64,000 bases of DNA, taken from assembly GCA_038380435.1 (NCBI GenBank), contig JAWZYU010000034.1, positions 42,346,901 through 42,410,900 of the forward strand. The letters are read 5' to 3'. This document shows positions 20,776-33,000 of this stretch, one piece after another. The first letter of the stretch is position 1; each line of letters opens with the position of its first letter. The stretch comes from Ryuthela nishihirai (lineage: Eukaryota; Arthropoda; Arachnida; Araneae; Heptathelidae). Below the pieces are notes generated by a model, which saw only the letters and a program-made list of their open reading frames with translations, did no database searches and was not told the DNA's origin. Made by a program: the position numbers and the translations under genes.

Positions 20776-21446
20776 CCCCGGAACACCCCCTCCTCCGTAT
20801 AGGTACAGTCGCTCAAAAAGGTATCCGAACACTATGGTTGATTACAGAATTCAGAAAAAGTATCTGGCAATGATTTTTTTTAGAAATGAGTGATCTGGCA
20901 ACCTTCGTGTCACGTGATTACAGAATTCAGGAAAAATATCTGGAGCGTGTACAGCAACTGTACACGCTCCAGTTACCGTTCACAGCAAACTGGAGCGTGT
21001 GCAGTTACTGCACACCCTCCAGTTTGCTGTGAACGGTAACTGCACACGCTCAATATTTCCGTGAGTGAGCCCACACGATCCAGGTCTTTGTGAGCTCACA
21101 CGATCCAATGTGCTGTGAACATTAACCGCAACCGCTCCAGTTTGCTGTGAACGGTAACTGCACACGCTCCATATTCATTGCATTTTATATTCATACGCAT
21201 TATATATATTAAAAAATATCCGAACACTATGGTTGATTGCAGAATTCATAAAAAATATCTGGCAACGATTTTTTTAAGAGACTAGTGATCTGGCAACCTT
21301 CGTGTCACGTGACACGAAGGTTGCCAGATCACTAGTTTCTAAAAAAATCGCTGCCAGATATTTTTTACGAATTCTGTAATCAACCATAGTGTTCGGATAC
21401 TTTTTTGAGCGACTGTACCTATACGGAGGAGGGGGTATTCCGGGGG
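20776..21446. repeat. palindromic flanks around a MITE
   Basis: 20776-20803 (CCCCGGAACACCCCCTCCTC then CGTATAGG) and 21418-21446 are inverted copies with about one mismatch. Joining them at TA gives a palindrome (TATAGG-TA-CCTATA), so the MITE between them sits at the centre of a pre-existing palindrome. Confidence 0.75.
20804..21417. mobile_element. palindromic MITE carrying ~1.5 copies of the 118-bp repeat
   Basis: Terminal TA-CAGTCGCTCAAAAA at 20804 and the inverse at 21417. The left portion is a half MITE to ~20940, followed by ~250 bp related to the 118-bp satellite of 48592-51125 (AACTGCACACGCTC, TTTCCGTGAGTGAGCCCAC). A nearly complete palindromic MITE lacking its outer left tip occupies ~21210-21417. 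This is the unexpanded version of the 48592-51125 element. Confidence 0.85.
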
Positions 21447-21609
21447 TCCGGACAACCCCGAAAATCCTATCATCTTATACTAAATCTCAAACTTGTCAAT
21501 CTCGTTTGAAATCCAAAAGAGTTGATTTTGTATAATTCTGTTTTAGCCCCCTATTTTATGTTCGACACTAAAAATAGAATGAAAACAAAAAAAACTTTAA
21601 AATCTCATT
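21447..21609. other. unassigned spacer
   Basis: AT-rich single-copy sequence. It ends at the left target duplication of the hAT-like element (21610-21617). Confidence 0.4.
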
Positions 21610-21617
21610 CCATATAG

Positions 21618-24600
21618 TAGGGTTTCTCAACGTGGAGTACGCGGTAAAAATTTTTGGGCTACACCGTGAGAACTCAAAAGTCACTGGATATAGTAACAAG
21701 TCCATTTCACTGATTATATGTCAATTTGAAGAAATATTTTAAAAACTATAAAGTGATTTCACTGATCAAAATATCCATTTCACTGATTACCCAGTTTTTA
21801 CACAATCACTTTCAAAAATCAATTTCACTAATTACCAGTTTTTTCACAGTAAAATGTTTATAATTCTATGAGATTTGTTAAATTGTTAATGTCATTTTTT
21901 GTGTTTATCGATATATGTAATTTATAAATACAAAATTTAATGTATATATATATATGTTTTATTTTATTCCCATTCTTATACTATAATTATAGTTTTATCT
22001 ATCTATACAAGGGGTACGCCAGTTACATACACATTTCCAGGGGGTACGTGAAGCATAAAAGGTTGAGAACCACTGATATATATGTTTTATTTTATTCCCA
22101 TTGTTATACTATAACTATAGTTTTATCTATCTATACAAGGGGTACGCCAGTTACATACACATTTCCAGGGGGTACGTGAAGCATAAAAGGTAGAGAACCA
22201 CTGATATATATGTTTTATTTTATTCCCATTGTTACACTATAACTATAGTTTTATCTATCTATACAAGGGGTACGCCAGTTACATACACATTTCCAGGGGG
22301 TACGTGAAGCATAAAAGGTAGAGAACCACTGATATATATATATGTTTTATTTTATTCCCATTGTTATACTATAACTATAGTTTTATCTATCTATACAAGG
22401 GGTATGCCATTTACGTACACATTTCCAGGGGGTACGTGAAGCATAAAAGGATGAGAACCACTGATATATATGTTTTATTTTATTCCCATTGTTATACTAT
22501 AACTATAGTTTTATCTATCTATACAAGGGGTACGCCAGTTACATACACATTTCCAGGGGGTACGTGAAGAGAACCACTGATATATATGTTTTATTTTATT
22601 CCCATTGTTATACTATAACTATAGTTTTATCTATCTATACAAGGGGTACGCCAGTTACATACACATTTCCAGGGGGTACGTGAAGCATAAAAGGTTGAGA
22701 AACACTGATATATATGTTTTATTTTATTCCCATTGTTATACTATAACTATAGTTTTATCTATCTATACAAGGGGTACGCCAGTTACATACACATTTCCAG
22801 GGGGTACGTGAAGCATAAAAGGTAGAGAACCACTGATATATATGTTTTATTTTATTCCCATTGTTATACTATAACTATAGTTTTATCTATCTATACAAGG
22901 GGTATGCCAGTTACATACATATTTCCAGGGGGTACGTGAAGCATAAAAGGTTGAGAACCACTGATATATATGTTTTATTTTATTCCCATTGTTATACTAT
23001 AACTATAGTTTTATCTATCTATACAAGGGGTATGCCAGTTACATACACATTTCCAGGGGGTACGTGAAGCATAAAAGGTAGAGAACCACTGATATATATG
23101 TTTTATTTTATTCCCATTGTTATACTATAACTATAGTTTTATCTATCTATACAAGGGGTACGCCAGTTACATACACATTTCCAGGGGGTACGTGAAGCAT
23201 AAAAGGTAGAGAACCACTGATATATACGTTTTATTTTATTCCCATTGTTATACTATAACTATAGTTTTATCTATCTATACAAGGGGTACGCCAGTTACAT
23301 ACACATTTCCAGGGGGTACGTGAAGCATAAAAGGTTGAGAAACACTGATATATATGTTTTATTTTATTCCCATTGTTATACTATAACTATAGTTTTATCT
23401 ATCTATACAAGGGGTACGCCAGTTACATACACATTTCCAGGGGGTACGTGAAGCATTAAAGGTAGAGAACCACTGATATATATGTTTTATTTTATTCCCA
23501 TTGTTATACTATAACTATAGTTTTATCTATCTATACAAGGGGTACGCCAGTTACATACACATTTCCAGGGGGTACGTGAAGCATAAAAGGTAGAGAACCA
23601 CTGATATATATGTTTTATTTTATTCCCATTGTTATACTATAACTATAGTTTTATCTATCTATACAAGGGGTACGCCAGTTACATACACATTTCCAGGGGG
23701 TACGTGAAGCATAAAAGGTAGAGAACCACTGATATATATGTTTTATTTTATTCCCATTGTTATACTATAACTATAGTTTTATCTATCTATACAAGGGGTA
23801 CGCCAGTTACATACACATTTCCAGGGGGTACGTGAAGCATAAAAGGTAGAGAACCACTGATATATACGTTTTATTTTATTCCCATTGTTATACTATAACT
23901 ATAGTTTTATCTATCTATACAAGGGGTACGCCAGTTACATACACATTTCCAGGGGGTACGTGAAGCATAAAAGGTTGAGAAACACTGATATATATGTTTT
24001 ATTTTATTCCCATTGTTATACTATAACTATAGTTTTATCTATCTATACAAGGGGTACGCCAGTTACATACACATTTCCACGGGGTACGTGAAGCATCAAA
24101 GGTAGAGAACCACTGATATATATGTTTTATTTTATTCCCATTGTTATACTATAACTATAGTTTTATCTATCTATACAAGGGGTACGCCAGTTACATACAC
24201 ATTTCCAGGGGGTACGTGAAGCATAAAAGGTAGAGAACCACTGATATATATGTTTTATTTTATTCCCATTGTTATACTATAACTATAGTTTTATCTATCT
24301 ATACAAGGGGTACGCCAGTTACATACACATTTCCAGGGGGTACGTGAAGCATAAAAGGTAGAGAACCACTGATATATACGTTTTATTTTATTCCCATTGT
24401 TATACTATAACTATAGTTTTATCTATCTATACAAGGGGTACGCCAGTTACATACACATTTCCAGGGGGTACGTGAAGCATAAAAGGTTGAGAAACACTGA
24501 TATATATGTTTTATTTTATTCCCATTGTTATACTATAACTATAGTTTTATCTATCTATACAAGGGGTACGCCAGTTACATACACATTTCCAGGGGGTACG

Positions 24601-27600
24601 TGAAGCATCAAAGGTAGAGAACCACTGATATATATGTTTTATTTTATTCCCATTGTTATACTATAACTATAGTTTTATCTATCTATACAAGGGGTACGCC
24701 AGTTACATACACATTTCCAGGGGGTACGTGAAGCATAAAAGGTAGAGAACCACTGATATATATGTTTTATTTTATTCCCATTGTTATACTATAACTATAG
24801 TTTTATCTATCTATACAAGGGGTACGCCAGTTACATACACATTTCCAGATGGTACGTGAAGCATAAAAGGTTGAGAACCACTGATATATATGTTTTATTT
24901 TATTCCCATTGTTATACTATAACTATAGTTTTATCTATCTATACAAGGGGTATGCCAGTTACATACACATTTCCAGGGGGTACGTGAAGCATAAAAGGTA
25001 GAGAACCACTGATATATATGTTTTATTTTATTCCCATTGTTACACTATAACTATAGTTTTATCTATCTATACAAGGGGTACGCCAGTTACATACACATTT
25101 CCAGGGGGTACGTGAAGCATAAAAGGTTGAGAAACACTGATATATATGTTTTATTTTATTCCCATTGTTATACTATAACTATAGTTTTATCTATCTATAC
25201 AAGGGGTACGCCAGTTACATACACATTTCCAGGGGGTACGTCAAGCATAAAAGGTTGAGAACCACTGATATATATGTTTTATTTTATTCCCATTGTTATA
25301 CTATAACTATAGTTTTATCTATCTATACAAGGGGTATGCCAGTTACATACACATTTCCAGGGGGTACGTGAAGCATAAAAGGTTGAGAACCACTGATATA
25401 TATGTTTTATTTTATTCCCATTTTTATACTATAACTATAGTTTTATCTATCTATACAAGGGGTATGCCAGTTACATACACATTTCCAGGGAGTACGTGAA
25501 GCATAAAAGGTAGAGAACCACTGATATATATGTTTTATTTTATTCCCATTGTTATACTATAACTATAGTTTTATCTATCTATACAAGGGGTACGCCAGTT
25601 ACATACACATTTCCAGGGGTACGTGAAGCATAAAAGGTTGAGAACCACTGATATATACGTTTTATTTTATTCCCATTGTTATACTATAACTATAGTTTTA
25701 TCTATCTATACAAGAGGTATGCCAGTTACATACACATTTCCAGGGGGTACGTGAAGCATAAAAGGATGAGAACCACTGATATATATGTTTTATTTTATTC
25801 CCATTGTTATACTATAACTATAGTTTTATCTATCTATACAAGGGGTACGCCAGTTACATACACATTTCGAGGGGGTACGTGAAGCATAAAAGGTAGAGAA
25901 CCACTGATATATATGTTTTATTTTATTCCCATTGTTACACTATAACTATAGTTTTATCTATCTATACAAGGGGTACGCCAGTTACATACACATTTCCAGG
26001 GGGTACGTGAAGCATAAAAGGTTGAGAACCACTGATATTTATATATGTTTTATTTTATTCCCATTGTTATACTATAACTATAGTTTTATCTATCTATACA
26101 AGGGGTACGCCAGTTACATACACATTTCCAGGGGGTACGTGAAGCATAAAAGGTTGAGAACCACTGATATATATTTTTTATTTTATTCCCATTGTTATAC
26201 TATAACTATAGTTTTATCTATCTATACAAGGGGTACGCCAGTTACATACACATTTCCAGGGGGTACGTGAAGCATAAAAGGTAGAGAACCACTGATATAT
26301 ATGTTTTATTTTATTCCCATTGTTATACTATAACTATAGTTTTATCTATCTATACAAGGGGTATGCCAGTTACATACACATTTCCAGGGGGTACGTGAAG
26401 CATAAAAGGATGAGAACCACTGATATATATGTTTTATTTTATTCCCATTGTTATACTATAACTATAGTTTTATCTATCTATACAAGGGGTACGCCAGTTA
26501 CATACACATTTCCAGGGGGTACGTGAAGCATAAAAGGTAGAGAACCACTGATATATATGTTTTATTTTATTCCCATTGTTATACTATAACTATAGTTTTA
26601 TCTATCTATACAAGGGGTACGCCAGTTACATACACATTTCCAGGGGGTACGTGAAGCATAAAAGGTAGAGAACCACTGATATATATGTTTTATTTTATTC
26701 CCATTGTTATACTATAACTATAGTTTTATCTATCTATACAAGGGGTACGCCAGTTACATACACATTTCCAGGGGGTACGTGAAGCATAAAAGGTAGAGAA
26801 CCACTGATATATATGTTTTATTTTATTCCCATTGATATACTATAACTGTAGTTTTATCTATCTATACAAGGGGTACGCCAGTTACATACACATTTCCAGG
26901 GGGTACGTGAAGCATAAAAGGTAGAGAACCACTGATATATATGTTTTATTTTATTCCCATTGTTATACTATAACTATAGTTTTATCTATCTATACAAGGG
27001 GTATGCCAGTTACATACACATTTCCAGGGGATACGTGAAGCATAAAAGGTTGAAACCACTGATATATATGTTTTATTTTATTCCCATTGTTATACTATAA
27101 CTATAGTTTTATCTATCCATACAAGGGGTACGCCAGTTACATACACATTTCCAGGGGGTACGTGAAGCATCAAAGGTAGAGAACCACTGATATATATGTT
27201 TAATTTTATTCCCATTGTTATACTATAACTATAGTTTTATCTATCTATACAAGGGGTATGCCAGTTACATACACATTTCCAGGGGGTACGTGAAGCATAA
27301 AAGGTTGAGAACCACTGATATATATGTTTTATTTTATTCCCATTGTTATACTATAACTATAGTTTTATCTATCTATACAAGAGGTATGCCAGTTACATAC
27401 ACATTTCCAGGGGGTACGTGAAGCATAAAAGGATGAGAACCACTGATATATATGTTTTATTTTATTCCCATTGTTATACTATAACTATAGTTTTATCTAT
27501 CTATACAAGGGGTACGCCAGTTACATACACATTTCCAGGGGGTACGTGAAGCATAAAAGGTAGAGAACCACTGATATATATGTTTTATTTTATTCCCATT

Positions 27601-28596
27601 GTTATACTATAACTATAGTTTTATCTATCTATACAAGGGGTACGCCAGTTACATACACATTTCCAGGGGGTACGTGAAGCATAAAAGGTAGAGAACCACT
27701 GATATATATGTTTTATTTTATTCCCATTGATATACTATAACTGTAGTTTTATCTATCTATACAAGGGGTACGCCAGTTACATACACATTTCCAGGGGGTA
27801 CGTGAAGCATAAAAGGTAGAGAACCACTGATATATATGTTTTATTTTATTCCCATTGTTATACTATAACTATAGTTTTATCTATCTATACAAGGGGTATG
27901 CCAGTTACATACACATTTCCAGGGGATACGTGAAGCATAAAAGGTTGAAACCACTGATATATATGTTTTATTTTATTCCCATTGTTATACTATAACTATA
28001 GTTTTATCTATCCATACAAGGGGTACGCCAGTTACATACACATTTCCAGGGGGTACGTGAAGCATCAAAGGTAGAGAACCACTAATATATATGTTTAATT
28101 TTATTCCCATTGTTATACTATAACTATAGTTTTATCTATCTATACAAGGGGTATGCCAGTTACATACACATTTCCAGGGGGTACGTGAAGCATAAAAGGT
28201 TGAGAACCACTGATATATATGTTTAATTTTATTCCCATTGTTATACTATAACTATAGTTTTATCTATCTATACAAGGGGTATGCCAGTTACATACACATT
28301 TCCAGGGGGTACGTGAAGCATAAAATGTTGAGAACCACTGATATATATGTTTTATTTTATTCCCATTGTTATACTATAACTATAGTTTTATCTATCTATA
28401 CAAGGGGTATGCCAGTTACATACACATTTCCAGGGGGTACGTGAAGCATAAAAGTTTGAGAACCACTGATATATATGTTTTATTTTATTCCCATTGTTTT
28501 ACTATAACTATAGTTTTATCTATCTATACAAGGGGTACGCAAGTTACATACACATTTCCAGGGGGTACGTGAAGCATAAAAGGTTGAGAACCACTG
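21618..28596. mobile_element. hAT-like non-autonomous element with satellite interior
   Basis: The right terminus, read inward, is CAGTGGTTCTCAACC, a classic hAT inverted terminus. The left terminus TAGGGTTTCTCAACG matches it at 11 of 15 positions. The exact 8-bp direct repeat CCATATAG lies at 21610-21617 and 28597-28604, the length hAT transposases make. The left ~320 bp is unique sequence; the rest is a 128-bp tandem array. No transposase frame; the short repeated frames in the array are by-products of the repeat. Confidence 0.85.
21940..28596. repeat. 128-bp satellite array, ~52 copies
   Basis: The unit runs TATATATGTTTTATTTTATT ... ACAAGGGGTACGCCAGTTAC ... GAGAACCACTGA. Each unit ends with the terminal inverted repeat of the host element (GGTTGAGAACCACTG or GGTAGAGAACCACTG), so the array multiplies the element's right end. 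Copies are highly alike; rare variants include a unit shortened by 12 bp at ~22570 and units with GATATACTATAACTGTAG. Confidence 0.97.
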
Positions 28597-28604
28597 CCAT
28601 ATAG

Positions 28605-30055
28605 AATATTATTTTAACCTCTCTTGTTCGGTGAAATATTTTAGAAAATCGGAAACCCTACTCAAAGGTTAATTTCACCCCCACCACCCACCGCAACTAA
28701 GTTCTCGCACTTCCCCGCAACTGAATTCTGGGTACTTTATAGTTGTTAAAGCATTTCTTGACAATTTTATATATGTAGTTAATAATTAAAAGTAAAATTG
28801 ACATATAATCATTATTCAAAGAAAAATTTTAAATCTATTCTTATATCCTGGAAATCTCTGGGTGAAAGCACCGAGCTTAAACTAGAATTCTCTCTAAAGA
28901 AAAAAACTTTAGAAACAAGACAAGCTTAAACTGCACTCCTAAACTCGAACCACAACTGACTCGAAAATAATTTCATTCGAAATTCCTGCCTAGATCGGGT
29001 TTTGAAAATTTTCGGCCTTGCCTTGCACATGCATATTACCTTCACGTTTCTGAGAATGCTTTGCAAAATTCATTACATTGAGCAAGCATGTATTTTTCAT
29101 TCAAATATGCGCTTTACGTGCAGATTCTGAAAGAAAAGTATTTTTAAAGTTCTCGAAAATTCTTGTCGATCTCGATGCTACAGTTAGAAAAAAGTCAGAA
29201 GGTTTCATAGTTCGCCAAACTCTGGAGTAATATTTTGCCATTTAAGACGAGAGCATGCCGAATTTCCTTTATACAGGATAAGAAACTGTAACAAACATCA
29301 TTCTAGTCTGTAGTTTTTTTTTTTTTTTTCATTTCTTTCAAATTCGAAAGCTGCACAGGATTCTAAGCACTTCGTTATTTTGTATATAATATTAATCACA
29401 CGAACAGAGTTGTTCGCAAATCCATGACGACTCTTCTCAGAGCCTGTTCTAGTAAAAGCCCAAAAAAAATCTTGGGATTTATTTACACTTGGGTGTTTTT
29501 CTTCTATCTGAAAACTAGGATAACAGATTATAGATTTCCTTTAAGAATCTACAGCAAACAAATAACAGATGCTAACGCAACAGGAGTTAAAACTCTATCG
29601 GTTATTTTGCCATATCTAGCACGTGATGTTAAAAGAAGGATCACGTTCATCACTTGTGGAGCTCACTTTTAGTTTAAAAATCGACTGAAAGACACAAAAG
29701 AATTTGAGTACAGAGAAATTGTAAACACTGTTAGAAAAGAATTGAGAGTTTCTGTTAATTTAAAACGCACGGATGAAGAAGGTTTTGTTTGCAAATATTG
29801 TGCGAAACTAATTACAACAGCCTTAACTGGCATAGTGGTTAGGCAGCTAGCGACTGGTCCAACAAGGCAAACTTTGTGTGTTGTGTTAGCTCTAACTAAG
29901 GCAGTTGTCAGCAGTGACTTCGGTCTTAGTAGGGCATGTCCTTGTATGAGAAGGCCTGTATTATGCTTGGAGTAGCTTCTAGGATTATTCTCTGTCCTAT
30001 ATGTCGCAAAATAAAAAAAAATTTTGTGTTTCCGAATAAATTTCACAACTAGTTC
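28605..30055. other. unassigned sequence; no convincing gene
   Basis: The longest single-copy stretch in the window. Frames exist at 29424-29672 (+, 82 codons), 29742-29975 (+, 77) and 29669-30046 (-, 125). None has a recognisable domain, and the last two overlap on opposite strands. A short stretch at 29825-29845 resembles a Pol III A box but has no B box. Confidence 0.45.
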
Positions 30056-33000
30056 AATTTAGTTTCCCTTTATATATAGCAGTAGTCCTTAATTAATTTC
30101 TCTTTATCTAGAGCAGTGGTCTTTAGATTAATTTCACTTATCTGTAGCAGTGGTCGTTAGATTAATTTCACTTATCTATAGCAGTGGTCGTTAGATTAAT
30201 TTCACTTATCTATAGCAGTGGTCGTTAGATTAATTTCACTTATCTATAGCAGTGGTCCTTAGATTAATTTCACTTAGCTATAGCAGTGGTTGTTAGATTA
30301 ATTTCACTTATCTATAGCAGTGGTCGTTAGATTAATTTCACTTATCTATAGCAGTGGTCGTTAGATTAATTTCACTTATCTATAGCAGTGGTCCTTAGAT
30401 TAATTTCACTTATCTATAGCAGTGGTTCTTAGATTAATTTCACTTATCTATAGCAGTGGTCCTTAGATTAATTTCACTTATCTATAGCAGTGGTCGTTAG
30501 ATTAATTTCACTTATCTATAGCAGTGGTCCTTAGATTAATTTCACTTACCTATAGCAGTGGTCGTTAGATTAATTTCACTTATCTATAGCAGTGGTCCTT
30601 AGATTAATTTCACTTATCTATAGCAGTGGTCGTTAGATTAATTTCACTTACCTATAGCAGTGGTCGTTAGATCAATTTCGATTATCTATAGCAGTGGTCC
30701 TTAGATTAATTTCTCTTTATCTATAGCAGTGGTCCTTAAATTAATTTCACTTATCTATAGCAGTGGTCGTTAGATTAATTTCGCTTATCTATAGCAGTGG
30801 TCGTTAGGTTAATTTCGCTTATCTATAGCAGTGGTCGTTAGATTAATTTCACTTACCTATAGCAGTGGTCCTTAGATTAATTTCTCTTATCAATAGCAGT
30901 GGTCGTTAGATTAATTTCACTTACCTATAGCAGTGGTCGTTATATTAATTTCGCTTATCTATACCAGTGGTCCTTAGATTAATTTCACTTATCTATAGCA
31001 GTGGTCCTTAGATTAATTTCACTTATCTATAGCAGTGGTCGTTAGATTAATTTCGCTTATCTATAGCAGTGGTCCTTAGATTAATTTCACTTATCTATAG
31101 CAGTGGTCGTTAGATTAATTTCGCTTATCTATAGCAGTGGTCCTTAGATTAATTTCTCTTTATCTATAGCAGTGGTCCTTAGATTAATTTCACTTATCTG
31201 TAGCAGTGGTCGTTAGATTAATTTCGCTTATCTATAGCAGTGGTCCTTAGATTAATTTCTCTTATCTATAGCAGTGGTCCTTAGATTAATTTCTCTTTAT
31301 CTATAGCAGTGGTCCTTAGATTAATTTCACTTATCTGTAGTAGTGGTCGTTAGATTAATTTCGCTTATCTATAGCAGTGGTCCTTAGATTAATTTCTCTT
31401 ATCTATAGCAGTGGTCCTTAGATTAATTTCTCTTTATCTATAGCAGTGGTCCTTAGAATAATTTCACTTATCTGTAGCAGTGGTCGTTAGATTAATTTCG
31501 CTTATCTATAGCAGTGGTCCTTAGATTAATTTCTTATCTATAGCAGTGGTCCTTAGATTAATTTCTCTTATCTATAGCAGTGGTCCTTAGATTAATTTCT
31601 CTTATCTATAGCAGTGGTCCTTAGATTAATTTCTCTTTATCTATGGCAGTGGTCCTTAGATTAATTTCACTTATCTGTAGCAGTGGTCGTTAGATTAATT
31701 TCGCTTATCTATAGCAGTGGTCCTTAGATTAATTTCACTTATCTGTAGCAGTGGTCGTTAGATTAATTTCGCTTATCTATAGCAGTGGTCGTTAGATTAA
31801 TTTCACTTATCTATAGCAGTGGTCCTTAGATTAATTTCTCTTATCTATAGCAGTGGTCCTTAGATTAATTTCTCTTTATCTATAGCAGTGGTCCTTAGAT
31901 TAATTTCACTTATCTGTAGCAGTGGTCGTTAGATTAATTTCGCTTATCTATAGCAGTGGTCCTTAGATTAATTTCTCTTATCTATAGCAGTGGTCCTTAG
32001 ATTAATTTCTCTTTATCTATAGCAGTGGTCCTTAGATTAATTTCACTTATCTGTAGTAGTGGTCGTTAGATTAATTTCGTTTATCTATAGCAGTGGTCCT
32101 TAGATTAATTTCTCTTATCTTTAGCAGTGGTCCTTAGATTAATTTCTCTTTATCTATAGCAGTGGTCCTTAGATTAATTTCACTTATCTGTAGCAGTGGT
32201 CGTTAGATTAATTTCGCTTATCTATAGCAGTGGTCCTTAGATTAATTTCTCTTATCTATAGCAGTGGTCCTTAGATTAATTTCTCTTTATCTATAGCAGT
32301 GGTCCTTAGATTAATTTCACTTATCTATAGCAGTGGTAGTTAGATTAATTTCTCTTATCTATAGCAGTGGTCCTTAGATTAATTTCTCTTTATCTATAGC
32401 AGTGGTCCTTAGATTAATTTTACTTATCTGTAGCAGTGGTCGTTAGATTAATTTCGCTTATCTATAGCAGTGGTCGTTAGATTAATTTCACTTATCTATA
32501 GCAGTGGTCCTTAGATTAATTTCGCTTATCTATAGCAGTGGTCGTTAGATTAATTTCACTTATCTATAGCAGTGGTCCTTAGATTAATTTCACTTATCTA
32601 TAGCAGTGGTCCTTAGATTAATTTCACTTATCTATAGCAGTGGTTGTTAGATTAATTTCTCTTGTCTATAGCAGTGGTCGTTAGATTAATTTCACCTATC
32701 TATAGCAGTGGTCCTTAGATTAATTTCACTTATCTATAGGTGTGGTCGTTAGATTAATTTCACTTATCTATAGCAGTGGTCGTTAGATTAATTTCACTTA
32801 TCTATAGCAGTGGTCCTTAGATTAATTTCACTTATCTATAGCAGTGGTTGTTAGATTAATTTCTCTTAGCTATAGCAGTGGTCGTTAGATTAATTTCACT
32901 TATCTATAGCAGTGGTTGTTAGATTAATTTCTCTTATCTATAGCAGTGGTCGTTAGATTAATTTCACTTATCTATAGCAGTGGTCGTTAGATTAATTTCA

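Noticed and set aside
22361..28572. Serial 68-codon frames every 128 bp
   Set aside because: Shadows of the 128-bp satellite; not genes.
29825..29890. A-box-like GGCATAGTGGTTAGGCAGC as a tRNA or SINE
   Set aside because: No B box or cloverleaf follows.
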